Shown in pieces: positions 37,676-46,340 of a DNA stretch of 64,000 nucleotides. Source of the stretch: Gaiella sp. (lineage in GTDB: Bacteria > Actinomycetota > Thermoleophilia > Gaiellales > Gaiellaceae); assembly GCA_027493885.1 (NCBI GenBank), contig JAOSJZ010000001.1, positions 1,426,001 to 1,490,000 on the forward strand. The letters run 5' to 3'. A program made the position numbers and the translations under genes. Each line of letters starts with the position of its first letter. Within the stretch, counting starts at the first letter, position 1. The notes under the pieces were generated by a model, which was not told where the DNA came from, ran no database searches, and was given only the letters and a program-made list of their open reading frames with translations.

Positions 37676-38056
37676 ATGGAGCGCAGGCTGATCAGCGGCC
37701 ACTCCCCGTTCGAGGGCGTCGCCGGCTTCTCGCGCGCCGTCGTCGCCGGCGACCGCGTGCACGTAGCCGGCACCGCGCCGATCCCGGCCGACGGCTCCGC
37801 GCCACCCGAGAGCGCCTACGAGCAGGCCCGTCTCTGCCTAGCGATCGTCGGCGAGGCGCTCGAGCGGGCCGGCTCGGGGCTCGAGCACGTCGTCCGCACC
37901 AACCTCTACGTGACCGACCGGGCGCACTGGGACGAGGTCGCGCGCGCGCACGGGGACGTGTTCCGCGACGTCCGCCCGGCCGCGACCTGCGTCGTCGCGG
38001 CGCTCCTCGACCCGGCCTGGAAGGTGGAGATCGAGGCCGAGGCGGTGCTGCCGTGA
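37676..38056 (+). CDS. ridA: RidA-family enamine/imine deaminase
   Basis: 126 aa YjgF/YER057c/UK114 fold. FSRAVVAGDRVHVAGTAPI near the start, RTNLYVTD and the C-terminal RPAATCVVAALLDPAWKVEIEAEAV contain the conserved Arg that anchors the carboxylate of the substrate. It removes reactive 2-aminoacrylate or related imines. The stop overlaps the GTG of the GCS2 ligase (GTGA), so the two are an operon. Confidence 0.88.
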   Translation: MERRLISGHSPFEGVAGFSRAVVAGDRVHVAGTAPIPADGSAPPESAYEQARLCLAIVGEALERAGSGLEHVVRTNLYVTDRAHWDEVARAHGDVFRDVRPAATCVVAALLDPAWKVEIEAEAVLP

Positions 38057-39259
38057 AGCAACTCGTGCCGGGAACGATCACCGGTATCGGCGATGCACCC
38101 GCGGCGAGCGTCCTCGACCATCGCTTCGGTACCAGCGATCCCTACACCCTCGGCGTCGAGGAGGAGTACATGCTCCTCGACCCGGAGAGCCTCGACCTCG
38201 TCCAGCACATCGAGATGGTGCTCGACGCGATCCAGGGCGACGAGCTCGCGAGTCGCCTGAACGCCGAGCTGATGCAGTCCGTGCTCGAGATCGCGACGCC
38301 GGTCTGCCGCACGACGGGCGACGTGCTGCGCGAGCTCACCACGCTCCGGAGCTACGTCCGCGACGTGGCGCACGGCCAGGGGCTCCGCGTCGGCTCGGCG
38401 GGGACGCACCCGTTCAGCCTCTTCGAGCGCCAGCGGATCACGGCGAAGGACCGCTACCACGCGCTGATCGACCAGCTCCAGTACGTCGCGCGGCGCGAGC
38501 TGATCTTCGGGATGCACATCCACGTCGCCGTCGACGACCCCGACAAGGCGATCCAGGTGGTGAACGGGCTGCTCCCCCAGCTCGCGCCGCTTCTCGCCCT
38601 CTCGGCGAGCTCCCCGTTCTGGCGCGGCGAGCCGACCGGCCTCGCCTCGAGCAGGCAGATCGTCTTCTCCGCCTTCCCGCGCTCGGGCCCGCCGCCGCGC
38701 TTCCGCGACTACGAGGACTACGCCTTGGTCGTCGGCCAGCTGGAGCGAACGGGGCTGCATCGCCGACTACACGCACATCTGGTGGGACATTCGCCCCCAT
38801 CCGAAGTGGGGGACGATCGAGGTGCGGATCTGCGACGCGGTCACGCGGCTCGAGGACGCGGTTGCGATCGCCGCGTACTGCCAGGCGCTCGTCAAGCTCT
38901 TGAGCGAGCGCTTCGATGCCGGTCAGGAGATCCCCTCCTACCACCGCATTCTCACGAGCGAGAACAAGTGGCTCGCGGCGCGCTACGGGCTCGACGCGCC
39001 GGTTATGGACCTCGCGACGGGCCGGCGGATCCGCGTACCGGTGGCAAAGCTCGTTCGCCGCACGCTGCACGAGCTCGAGCCGCACGCGCGAGAGCTCGGC
39101 TCGGAGCGCGAGCTGGAGGGAGTCGGCGCGATCCTCGACCGCGGCAACTCCGCCGAGCGGCAGCTGCGCGTCTTCAACGCGAACCGCGACGTCGTCGAGG
39201 TCGTGCGCGCGATCGCCGACGCCACCGAGCCGGCGGGCGCCGGCGCGCCCAGCGGCTGA
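38053..39259 (+). CDS. GCS2-family glutamate-cysteine ligase / YbdK-like (frameshifted)
   Basis: Carboxylate-amine ligase of the gamma-GCS type 2 family, about 400 aa. The N-terminal part has YTLGVEEEYMLLDPE, ELMQSVLEIATPVC, GSAGTHPFS and IFGMHIHVAVDDPD; after about 38751 the protein continues in another frame as IADYTHIWWDIRPHPKWGTI and EVRICDAVTRLEDA. Reducing the G run at 38751-38754 to three joins them as ERTGCIADYTHIW. It probably forms gamma-glutamyl bonds; true substrate unknown. Coupled to ridA. Confidence 0.88.
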
Positions 39260-39340
39260 CCGCTCCGCCCTCGCGGCGAACGTTCGCGGGGCGGCGGTCG
39301 TCTCCCCCTGGGCTCCGCCGTCGGGATACGTTCGCGGCCT

Positions 39341-40912
39341 GTGACCGGTCGCTCCCGCTTCGTCCTCGTCGCGCTCGCGCTCTACGCCGCGTGCGCCGTC
39401 TGGGCGACGTGGCCCGCGATCCGCCATCTCGACGGCGCCCACTACCTTGCCCGCCCCGCCGCAGGGCACGGGGAGGCGGCGGCGGGCGACCACCTGCAGC
39501 TCGGCTGGGCGTTCTGGCTCGTCGGCCACCAGGTCGCGCGCGGCGCCTCACCGCTCGCCGACCCCTACTCCTTTCGGCCCGAGGCGGACGCGCCGCCGAA
39601 CCTGCAGGGCTGGCTGCTCGGCGTGCCGTACTGGCCGCTCCGGGCCGCCTCCGGCGACGTCTGGGCCTACGACCTCGTCGTGCTGCTCTCCTTCGTGCTC
39701 GCCGGCGGGCTCGCGTGCTGGTGGCTCCGCGCGCTCGGGGCTGTCGCGCGCGGCGGCGCTCGTCGGCGGCGTCGTCTTCTGCCTGATGCCCTACCGGGTC
39801 GGCCAGTCGACGGGGCACCTGCTCGGCCTCGTCTCGTTCCTGCTTCCGGCGACGCTCCTCGCGCTCGAGCGGAGGCGGTTCGTGCTCGCGGCCGCGTGCC
39901 TCGCCGCCGTCCCGCTCTCGGGGCAGCTCCACCTTGCGCTCGGCGCGATCCCGCTTGCGCTCGGCTACGCCTGGTCGCGGGCACCGCGAGCCGACTGGCG
40001 GAAGGCGGGTCTGGGCGCTGCCGCCGCGCTCGCCGCCGGGGTCGCCGTCGATCGCTGGGCGGTGGTGGGGTCGATCGGCGCCGGCCGTTCCTTCGCCCAG
40101 GTCGGCCGCTATTCGGCAGAGCTCTCGGACTTCGTCACCCGCGGCGTCGGCAGCGGGATCGAGGAGCTCGTCTTCGTCGGCTGGCTCACCCCCTCCTCGC
40201 GCTCGCCGGTCTCGTTGCGGTCCGGCGGCGGCCCGGTCTTGCTGTTCTGCTCGGAGCGGCGGCGCTGATCCCGTGCCTGCTCGCGCTCGGCGCCAACCTG
40301 CCCGGCTACGAGACGCTCTGGCGGCTCGTCCCCGGCCTCGACTCGACGCGCGTGCCCGAGAGGCTCATGCCGGTCGCCTGCCTCGCGCTCGCCGCCCTGG
40401 CCGCGTTCGGCGTGGAGCAAGCAACAGTCTGTTACAAGCGGCTCTCCCCCGCGGCGAGGTGGGGGCTTGCGGGAACGGTGATCGTGCTGCTGGCGGTCGA
40501 TCTGCGGGTGCCGGTGTTCGGCGCGGTCGCGGCGGACACGCCGAACGACGCCTACGCCGCCATCCGTGGCGGCGGGCGGCTGCTCGAGCTCCCCGTCTTT
40601 CGGCCCGACCTCCACTACGGCAGCGTCTACCTCGCCTACGTCCGCCAGAGTCCGAGGGAGCGACCGCAGGGGTACTCGACGATCGCGCCGAAGCGCGCTG
40701 TCGGGCTCGCGCGCGAGCTCCGCCCGCTCTCGTGCGGCCGCGGCACGATCCCCGCAGACCTCGGCGTCCGCTTCGTCGCCGTCCACCGCGGGCTCTACGC
40801 CCAGAGTGGCTTCTTCGGCGCTGGCTGTCCCGGCCGGGCAGAGGAGATGCTCCGCCGGACGGGGTGGCGCCTCCTCGCCCGAGACGGCCCGATCGTGACG
40901 TACTCGCGTTAG
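39341..40912 (+). CDS. Multi-pass membrane protein, GT-C/YfhO-like (two frameshifts)
   Basis: About 523 aa with ten or more hydrophobic segments and a soluble C-terminal part. N-terminal HYLARP-x-x-GHG, GDHLQLGWAFWLVGHQ and DPYSFRPEADAPPNLQGWL are exposed loops like those of polyprenyl-phosphate-dependent glycosyltransferases or YfhO-like proteins. Between about 39740 and 40190 the coding frame is shifted (+1 at the G4 run 39737-39740, -1 at the C5 run 40189-40193), after which the original frame returns. Function not established. An 18-bp repeat lies inside it. Confidence 0.65.
   Translation: MTGRSRFVLVALALYAACAVWATWPAIRHLDGAHYLARPAAGHGEAAAGDHLQLGWAFWLVGHQVARGASPLADPYSFRPEADAPPNLQGWLLGVPYWPLRAASGDVWAYDLVVLLSFVLAGGLACWWLRALGAVARGGARRRRRLLPDALPGRPVDGAPARPRLVPASGDAPRARAEAVRARGRVPRRRPALGAAPPCARRDPACARLRLVAGTASRLAEGGSGRCRRARRRGRRRSLGGGGVDRRRPFLRPGRPLFGRALGLRHPRRRQRDRGARLRRLAHPLLALAGLVAVRRRPGLAVLLGAAALIPCLLALGANLPGYETLWRLVPGLDSTRVPERLMPVACLALAALAAFGVEQATVCYKRLSPAARWGLAGTVIVLLAVDLRVPVFGAVAADTPNDAYAAIRGGGRLLELPVFRPDLHYGSVYLAYVRQSPRERPQGYSTIAPKRAVGLARELRPLSCGRGTIPADLGVRFVAVHRGLYAQSGFFGAGCPGRAEEMLRRTGWRLLARDGPIVTYSR
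40418..40435. repeat. CAAGCAACAGTCTGTTAC repeat, copy 2
   Basis: Same 18 bp as 18723-18740. It lies inside the membrane-protein gene, where it reads Q-A-T-V-C-Y-K, interrupting an otherwise Ala/Leu-rich helix region. Confidence 0.6.
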
Positions 40913-41008
40913 CCGTGCGCCCGTCCGCCCTCGGCGAGTGCCCGGGCGACGACGGTGAGGTTCGCGCGCCAGAGCTTTTCGGGGAGCGGCCGAGGCGAGG
41001 CCGTGGGG

Positions 41009-42727
41009 TCAGCTGCGAGGGCGCCCCGAGCGCGCTCCCACGGCGAGCGGCACGAGCTCGAAGCGGTCGACGTCGACCAGCCCCCGGTCGGTCAGCTTGA
41101 GCGAGGGGATCACCGACAGCGCGAGGAAGGCGAGCGTGAGGAACGGCGTCGCACCGCTCCAGCCGAGCTCCTGCGCCGCGTCGTTGCAGGCGCGGCTCTG
41201 CGCCACGACGACGTCGAGCGGCTGGTCGGAGAGCAGACCCGCCACGGGGAGCGGGCATTCCGCCACGACGCGACCGCCGTCGACCACGACGATCCCGCCA
41301 CCGAGATCGGCGAGACGCTGCGCGGCGACCGCCATGTCGGCGTCGTCGGCGCCGACGAGGACGACGTTGTGTGCATCGTGGGCCACGGTCGACCCGAGCG
41401 CGCCGCGGCGCAGCCCCGAGCCCGACAAGAGCCCGTGCCCGATCCGGCCCGTCGCGAGGTGCCGCTCCGCCACGGCGAGCTTCACGAGATCGCGGTCCGG
41501 GTCGGAGACGACGCGGCCGTCCTCGATGCGGGGATCCACCTCGAGCGACTCGGTCACGACCTGGTCGCGCACGAGCCCGATCGCCCGCGCCTTGCCGCCC
41601 TCCCACGGGATCGCGAAGTCCGCCGCGGACACGGGCTGCAGGCGAACGGTGTGACGCACCCACTCGGGGACGTCCGCCGCGGGCACGTCCTCGATGCGGT
41701 GCCCTCGCTTCAGGACGAGGTCGGGGACGAAGTGCTCGAGATCGGGGAGCAGCAGCAGGTCGGCGACGTACCCCGGCGCGACGGCGCCGTGCTGCGTCAG
41801 GCGGTGCCAGAGCGCGGGCTGGAACGACGCCATCACGACCGCGTCGGCCGGGTCGATCCCGGCGGCGACGGCGTCGCGCACCATCCCGTTCACGTGGCCG
41901 TTGTCGACGATGTCCTCCGGGTCGCGGTCGTCGGTGCAGAACGCGATCCGGCTCGGCCCGTACTCGGCGACGAGCGGGAGCAGCGCCAGCAGGTTGCGCG
42001 CCATCGACGCCTCGCGGACCAGGAGCCAGACGCCGGCGCGGAGCCGCTCGCGCCCCTCTTCGACCGTCAGCATCTCGTGGTCCGAGCGGATGCCGGACGC
42101 GGCATAGGCCTGGAGCTGCTTGCCGAGCACGCCCGGAGCGTGCCCGTCGACGTGGTCCGCCCCTTCCAGCCGAAGCTTCGCGAGCTCGTGCTCGGAGCCG
42201 GCGATGACTCCGGGGAAGTTCATCATCTCCGCGAGCCCGAGCACCCGGCTGCGCCGCATGAGCGCCTCGAGGTCGCCGAGCTCGAGCGGCCGTCTCGGCG
42301 ACTCGAACGGCGATGCCGGCACGCAGGACGAGGCCATGAAGAACACCTCGAGTTGGAGCCCGGCCGACGCGTCGTGCAGCCAGTGGACGCCGTCCGTCCC
42401 GAGGACGTTCGCGATCTCGTGCGGATCCGCCACGATCGCGGTCGTTCCCATCGGCAGGATCAGGCGCTGGAGCTCGTCGGGAAGCAGCTTCGTCGACTCG
42501 ATGTGCATGTGCGAGTCGATGAACCCCGGGACGACGTAGCGGCCCGCCGCGTCGACGGTCTCCCGCCCCTCGTACGCGCCGACGCCGGCGATGAACCCGT
42601 CGACGATCGCGACGTCCGCCTCGAGCCACTCCCTCGTGAAGACGGAGAGCACCTTCCCGCCGCGGACGACGAGATCCGCAGGCTCGTCCCCGCGGGCGAC
42701 GGCGACACGGCGTGCGAGCCTCGACAT
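41009..42727 (-). CDS. ade: Adenine deaminase
   Basis: 572 aa amidohydrolase converting adenine to hypoxanthine in purine salvage. Metal site H-x-H in PGFIDSHMHIESTKLLP; also GTTAIVADPHEIANVLG, GHAPGVLGKQLQAYAASGI, SDHEMLT, CTDDRDPEDI and a C-terminal adenine deaminase domain with TVAHDAHNVVLVGADDADM. Start ATG at 42727; slightly longer starts in frame are possible. Divergent from arsR. Confidence 0.93.
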   Translation of the reverse strand: MSRLARRVAVARGDEPADLVVRGGKVLSVFTREWLEADVAIVDGFIAGVGAYEGRETVDAAGRYVVPGFIDSHMHIESTKLLPDELQRLILPMGTTAIVADPHEIANVLGTDGVHWLHDASAGLQLEVFFMASSCVPASPFESPRRPLELGDLEALMRRSRVLGLAEMMNFPGVIAGSEHELAKLRLEGADHVDGHAPGVLGKQLQAYAASGIRSDHEMLTVEEGRERLRAGVWLLVREASMARNLLALLPLVAEYGPSRIAFCTDDRDPEDIVDNGHVNGMVRDAVAAGIDPADAVVMASFQPALWHRLTQHGAVAPGYVADLLLLPDLEHFVPDLVLKRGHRIEDVPAADVPEWVRHTVRLQPVSAADFAIPWEGGKARAIGLVRDQVVTESLEVDPRIEDGRVVSDPDRDLVKLAVAERHLATGRIGHGLLSGSGLRRGALGSTVAHDAHNVVLVGADDADMAVAAQRLADLGGGIVVVDGGRVVAECPLPVAGLLSDQPLDVVVAQSRACNDAAQELGWSGATPFLTLAFLALSVIPSLKLTDRGLVDVDRFELVPLAVGARSGRPRS

Positions 42728-42881
42728 CCGCTGGACGATATCCGGCAGGCCGACAGGGCTCAATCGTCCGGCTGCATGCCTCCGTCTCCTCGTCGTCCGG
42801 CCCTCGCCTCGGAGAGCTCGCAAGCCTCGCCGGCCGGCCACAGCGGACCGGGCGCCGGTGGCTCCATCGTTCCCTGAACAC

Positions 42882-42896
42882 ATGAACAACTTCTCA
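42882..42896. promoter_or_regulatory. Candidate ArsR/SmtB operator
   Basis: ATGAACAACTTCTCA, 13 nt upstream of the arsR start. It resembles the imperfect TGAACA-type dyads bound by SmtB/CzrA repressors, and a second TGAACA lies 8 bp before it. Position is right for autorepression of arsR and the efflux gene. Confidence 0.45.
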
Positions 42897-42909
42897 GCTA
42901 TCGTCTGCC

Positions 42910-43275
42910 ATGCGGATGGGTCACGGGGTTGGCCGATATTCCTCGAACGCGCGTCTCGACGCTGCAACGGCCGCTCAGGTCGCCGAGACGATGCAGGCGC
43001 TCGCCACGCCGAGCCGGGTGCGCATCCTCGGGCGGCTGCGCGAGGGCCCCTGCCCGGTGACCGAGCTCGCCGAGGCGGTGGCGATGGAGCCGTCGGCCGT
43101 CTCCCACCAGCTACGGCTGCTTCGCCACCTCGGGCTCGTCGTCGGCGAGCGGCGAGGCCGCCGGGTCGTCTACGCGCTGCACGACTCGCACGTCGCCGAT
43201 CTCCTCGAGCAGGCGGTCTTCCACGTCGAGCACGTGCGTCTCGGCTACACGGAGCCGGTCCGCGTAGCTTCATAA
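42910..43275 (+). CDS. ArsR/SmtB-family metal-sensing repressor
   Basis: 121 aa winged helix protein: LATPSRVRILGRLREGPCPV, then ELAEAVAMEPSAVSHQLRLLRHLGLVVGERRGRRVVYAL. The C-terminal helix carries HDSHVADLLEQAVFHVEH, matching the alpha-5 zinc/cobalt site (D-x-H ... H-x-x-H) of SmtB/CzrA/NmtR types; the ELCVC-type arsenic site is absent. It should repress the CDF transporter gene 9 nt downstream until metal binds. ATG at 42910; ATG 42916 is an alternative. Confidence 0.9.
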   Translation: MRMGHGVGRYSSNARLDAATAAQVAETMQALATPSRVRILGRLREGPCPVTELAEAVAMEPSAVSHQLRLLRHLGLVVGERRGRRVVYALHDSHVADLLEQAVFHVEHVRLGYTEPVRVAS

Positions 43276-43284
43276 GCCACCCGC

Positions 43285-43998
43285 GTGGACGTGCACAGCC
43301 GTGAAGGCCACCACCGTTACCATGGCGACGCCGGGCACGGCCACTCGCACGGTCTCGTCGACCGCTCGCTCCTCCGCTCGCGAAAGGGAATCGAGGCCGT
43401 TCTCCGCAGCCTGGGCATCCTCGGGCTCACGGCGCTCCTGCAGGCGGGGATCTTCCTTCTCACCGGCTCCGTCGCCCTCCTCGCGGACCTGATCCACAAC
43501 GTCGGCGACGCGCTCACCGCGATCCCCCGTCGGCATCGCCTTCTTCCTCCGCTCCTACCGGGCCGAGAAGATCGCCGGCCTCGTCGTCGTGCTCGCGATC
43601 TTCGTCTCGGCATGCGTCGCTGCCTACGAATCGATCCAGCGTCTCCTCGGCCCCGAGGAGCTCACCCACCTGTGGGCGCTCGCCCTCGCGGGTGCGGTCG
43701 GCTTCCTCGGCAACGAGCTCGCGGCGCAGGTGCGGCTGCGGGCGGGCAGGAGGCTTGCGAGCCCCGCGCTCGTCGCCGACGGAAACCACGCCCGCGTCGA
43801 CGGCTTCGTCTCCCTCGGCGTCGTCGCGAGCGCGGGAGCGGTCGCGACGACGCCGCGGTTGCCGACGCGCTGATCGGCCTGCTCATCACCCTTGTGATCC
43901 TCCGGATCACCTGGGACTCCTGGCGCCTGATCTCGACCACCGAGCCGGGAGAGATCGAGGACGCGCACGAGCACCAAGCGTCACGCACGAGGCCGTGA
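43285..43998 (+). CDS. CDF-family divalent cation efflux protein (two frameshifts)
   Basis: Zinc/cobalt exporter, about 238 aa. His-rich N-terminus (HHRYHGDAGHGHSHG), then LLADLIHNVGDALTAIP (H-N-x-x-D metal site in TM2) and ALVADGNHARVDGFVSLGVV (H-x-x-x-D in TM5). Frame shifts occur at the C5 run 43524-43528 (+1) and near 43853 (-1); joined, the protein runs to ALIGLLITLVILRITWDSW and a short tail. It lacks the usual cytoplasmic C-terminal domain, as in the short actinobacterial subgroup. GTG start; in operon with arsR. Confidence 0.88.
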   Translation: MDVHSREGHHRYHGDAGHGHSHGLVDRSLLRSRKGIEAVLRSLGILGLTALLQAGIFLLTGSVALLADLIHNVGDALTAIPRRHRLLPPLLPGREDRRPRRRARDLRLGMRRCLRIDPASPRPRGAHPPVGARPRGCGRLPRQRARGAGAAAGGQEACEPRARRRRKPRPRRRLRLPRRRRERGSGRDDAAVADALIGLLITLVILRITWDSWRLISTTEPGEIEDAHEHQASRTRP

Positions 43999-44168
43999 CC
44001 GCGGGCGCGCGGCGCCGCTCGGCAGCATCGCGGCGGCGGTGTCGCCGCGCCCGAGCGCTCGGATGAGCTGGGCGCAGGAGGCGACCGGCAGCCGTTCGGT
44101 CACGCGGGAATCGGGTAGCCGCCTTCATCCTGCGGCTCGAAGACGAGCTCGATCTCCCGCGGCTGCAT
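43981..44168 (-). pseudogene. Remnant hicB-hicA toxin-antitoxin pair
   Basis: Two tiny coupled frames. 44168-44100 encodes a 22-aa N-terminus like HicB/DUF1902 antitoxins (EIELVFEPQDEGGYPIP). Its TGA overlaps a GTG (44103) opening a 40-aa frame like the start of HicA toxins (LPVASCAQLIRAL). Both lack most of the domain, including the HicA catalytic G-S-H-x region. It reads as a decayed TA module, partly overlapping the end of the CDF gene on the other strand. Confidence 0.45.
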
Positions 44169-44589
44169 GCCCGAAGCGTACGACGGAGCACCGCCGGACA
44201 ACGGTTACATGCCCATCGCGTGAGGAAGAAGCGCGAGCACATCTCTTATCTGACGTGGCAATCACGCATGACCATGAGTAGCTCCCGGCGTGCTGATTCG
44301 GTCCAAGCCAATTTCGGCTCTCGATTTTGATTCCGTGTCATCACCGGGTCCTCACCACAACGGCAGTGGCCATCACGAAGCACCTCCCTGCCACAGAGGG
44401 CGTCCTCGAGCGAGTCGGTCCGCGCACGCCGGGACGGAAGCCCGATAGCGTCGAGCCCTTCCGCTAAGCGCATTGTGTCTGCGCAGCGGGCGTCGAGGTA
44501 GCCGCTGTAGCGTCTGCTCGGCGTCCCGACCAGCCACGGCCTTGAAGTCGTCAGGGCTCGCTCTTACAAACGGGCCGGCGCTTGCTCGC
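44169..44589. other. Gene-poor stretch at left edge of accessory block
   Basis: No coding region with recognisable features on either strand; base composition is less GC-rich than the flanks. It contains the 16-bp direct repeat at 44336 and a CAAGCCAATTTCGGCTC sequence (44306-44322 region), a close variant of which recurs in reverse orientation near 60815-60831. Confidence 0.5.
44336..44351 (+). repeat. Direct repeat TGTCATCACCGGGTCC, left copy
   Basis: Identical to 60747-60762; similarity extends to 19 of 20 bases (following bases TCAC versus ACAC). The two copies are in the same orientation 16.4 kb apart, near the two ends of the accessory block. Confidence 0.6.
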
Positions 44590-44751
44590 CTACTCCTCGT
44601 CTTGAAGTTCCGGCATGGGTCGATTCTTTCGGGCGATCCGCTCGCGGACCCAGACGGCCGCAAACACCGCGCCGACGGCTATCACGGTGCAGAACTCGAC
44701 GACCGCGCCGGCTGTACCGCCGTGAGCGACTACTTCACTGAACGGACACAT
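44590..44751 (-). CDS. 53-aa single-TM protein
   Basis: Short frame beginning MCPFSEVVAHGGTAG, then one hydrophobic helix AVVEFCTVIAVGAVFAAVWV, a basic stop-transfer RERIARKNR and an acidic tail PELQDEE. This positive-inside topology and clean end support a real small membrane protein. Function unknown. It lies downstream of the decayed 7-TM paralogue on the same strand. Confidence 0.5.
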   Translation of the reverse strand: MCPFSEVVAHGGTAGAVVEFCTVIAVGAVFAAVWVRERIARKNRPMPELQDEE

Positions 44752-44907
44752 CGCCTTGCGCTCACCCCGGCTCGGGCGCGGTCGCCGCGACCGACCCTAC
44801 ATCGAAAAGCTCGTGCATCCGGGCACCCCGCTCGCACGAGTCGTCCACAGGCGAGACACACGCCAGGCAGCTGAGGTCGCGCTGGCGATGAGTCCCCATC
44901 CGGACAA

Positions 44908-45103
44908 TCACACTCGGCCCGGCGAAGCGAGCCCCACAGCCGGCGCCCGCAACAGCCGCATGCCGATGAGTCCCTGGGCAGGAGAAGGCCGGAGATGACC
45001 AGTGGAATTGGATAGTCGAGGGAAGCCGCGACGCCCACCATGCCGATTGGCATCAACCCGGCGATCCAGACGGACAGGATTCCGGCCCGGTTGAGGCCGA
45101 CCT
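44908..45103 (-). pseudogene. Decayed paralogue of the 7-TM protein at 45286
   Basis: Readable as VGLNRAGILSVWIAGLMPIG, MVGVAASLDYPIPLVISGLL and, after a frameshift near 44975, AQGLIGMRLLRAPAVGLASPGRV. It aligns end to end with the C-terminal part of the intact neighbour (VGLHRAGIAPLWRALLLPIG ... LLPIGVRLLRHPDEPLTTRV). The N-terminal two thirds are absent. Nothing else was recognised in 45104-45285. Confidence 0.7.
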
Positions 45104-45285
45104 GACGGTCGTACCGTGAGCGGGGTACGGGGACGGCCGGCCCATCGCTGAGCCACCAGCGTGGCGAGCGTCGGCCTGGCGACGATGACGCTCGTGAGCA
45201 CGGCCGCACCCGGGTCCCTCCCGCTCAAGCTATCGCTCGCAGGGGGCATGGCGCGCCGTGGTGCTGTCGGTCGCATGTTCCTGCT

Positions 45286-46112
45286 TCAGCCTTCGAGGAT
45301 GCCGCCCGGAGTCTGGCTGACGATAGCGATGAGGACGATGGCATAGACCGCAACCGCGCCAGCGATCGCGAGATTGACGCGGGTGGTCAGCGGCTCGTCC
45401 GGATGCCTCAGCAGGCGCACGCCGATCGGAAGGAGGGCCGCGGCCACGAAGATGCCGGAGGTGATCTCCAGCGGCGGATATTCGAGGAAGCTGATCACGC
45501 CGGCTATGCCGATTGGCAGCAACAACGCGCGCCAGAGGGGGCGATACCCGCCCGGTGGAGTCCAACGGCGGTCACAGCGACACCGATGATGGCCAACGAG
45601 AAGACGCCGAATACCGGGGTCAGGACGAGTTGGTCTCCCAGCGCGTCATCGATATAGGCCTGCATCGTGTTGAAGTCCAGGCCCTGAGGCTGGTTAGCGA
45701 ACCTGCCGGCGTTGAAGGTCATGAAATCCATCCCGTCGATCGCGCCCCAGCCCACAAAACCCATGGCCGAGAGCACCAGACCCCAGAAGGCCGCCTTGGG
45801 ATGGGTCGGCCGTACCAGCCATGTCAGCCCGATCATTGCCACGATCAGGGTGGTCGCCGTCAGGAAGTACCCCGTGTGCGCAATGTAGAACCGGACCGTG
45901 TGGTCGTATGCGGCGCCGAAGTACTCCGCCCCGTCCGTGGGCTGGATGCCGTGCCTCGGATGGATGATCGTTGCGGGTATCAGGATGAGTGGGGCGATGA
46001 TCATGAAGATGGCGAAGACTCGCCGCTCCATGCGGGCGTAGCTGTCGTCCGTGGCCATCTCGAACCGACTGGTTGACGTGGCCGTTGCGGGCTGACTGAT
46101 AGACGTGTCCAC
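45286..46112 (-). CDS. Seven-TM protein of unknown function (frameshifted)
   Basis: About 276 aa. Ser/Thr-rich N-terminus then seven hydrophobic helices: RRVFAIFMIIAPLILIPATI, TGYFLTATTLIVAMIGLTWL, AAFWGLVLSAMGFVGWGAID, VFGVFSLAIIGVAVTAVGL, ALLLPIGIAGVISFLE, SGIFVAAALLPIGVRLL and LAIAGAVAVYAIVLIAIVS. The frame changes at about 45540; adding one base to the G5 run 45537-45541 gives AGIAPLWRALLLPIGIAGVI. GTG start with GGAAGGAG upstream. No family recognised. A partial paralogue lies downstream. Confidence 0.7.
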
Positions 46113-46198
46113 TGCTTGGACTCCTTCCTATAGGGCTACGCGGACGCCTGAGTGCAACTCGGAGCATCCTCCGACAACCGATCGAGCCATCAGGCGAG

Positions 46199-46273
46199 TC
46201 ACATGAGGATCGGCTCCGCAGTGGCGTAGCTGTTCGCAACGCCTGCCGGCTGCGCGGCTTCGCTGGTCGACAT
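46199..46273 (-). CDS. 24-aa mini-ORF below palindrome site A
   Basis: MSTSEAAQPAGVANSYATAE plus PILM, stop TGA, with a good Shine-Dalgarno (GGAGGTC) before its ATG. The opening resembles the first residues of the gene downstream (M-D-T-S-I-S-Q-P-A). It may be a leader peptide or the leftover start of a third paralogue. The spacing from site A to its ATG (67 nt) matches the spacing at sites C and D. Confidence 0.35.
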   Translation of the reverse strand: MSTSEAAQPAGVANSYATAEPILM

Positions 46274-46340
46274 GTCTGACCTCCGCTTGAAGAGATAACT
46301 GGATTGGCGCGAAGTCTTCTCTCGATCTCGGCGACGTCGC

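Noticed and set aside
32863-37773. A 1636-codon frame that would fuse the serine hydrolase, a linker and IleRS
   Set aside because: The hydrolase start and IleRS are separate genes; the joining part runs antisense through trxA and the cNMP gene and is low-complexity.
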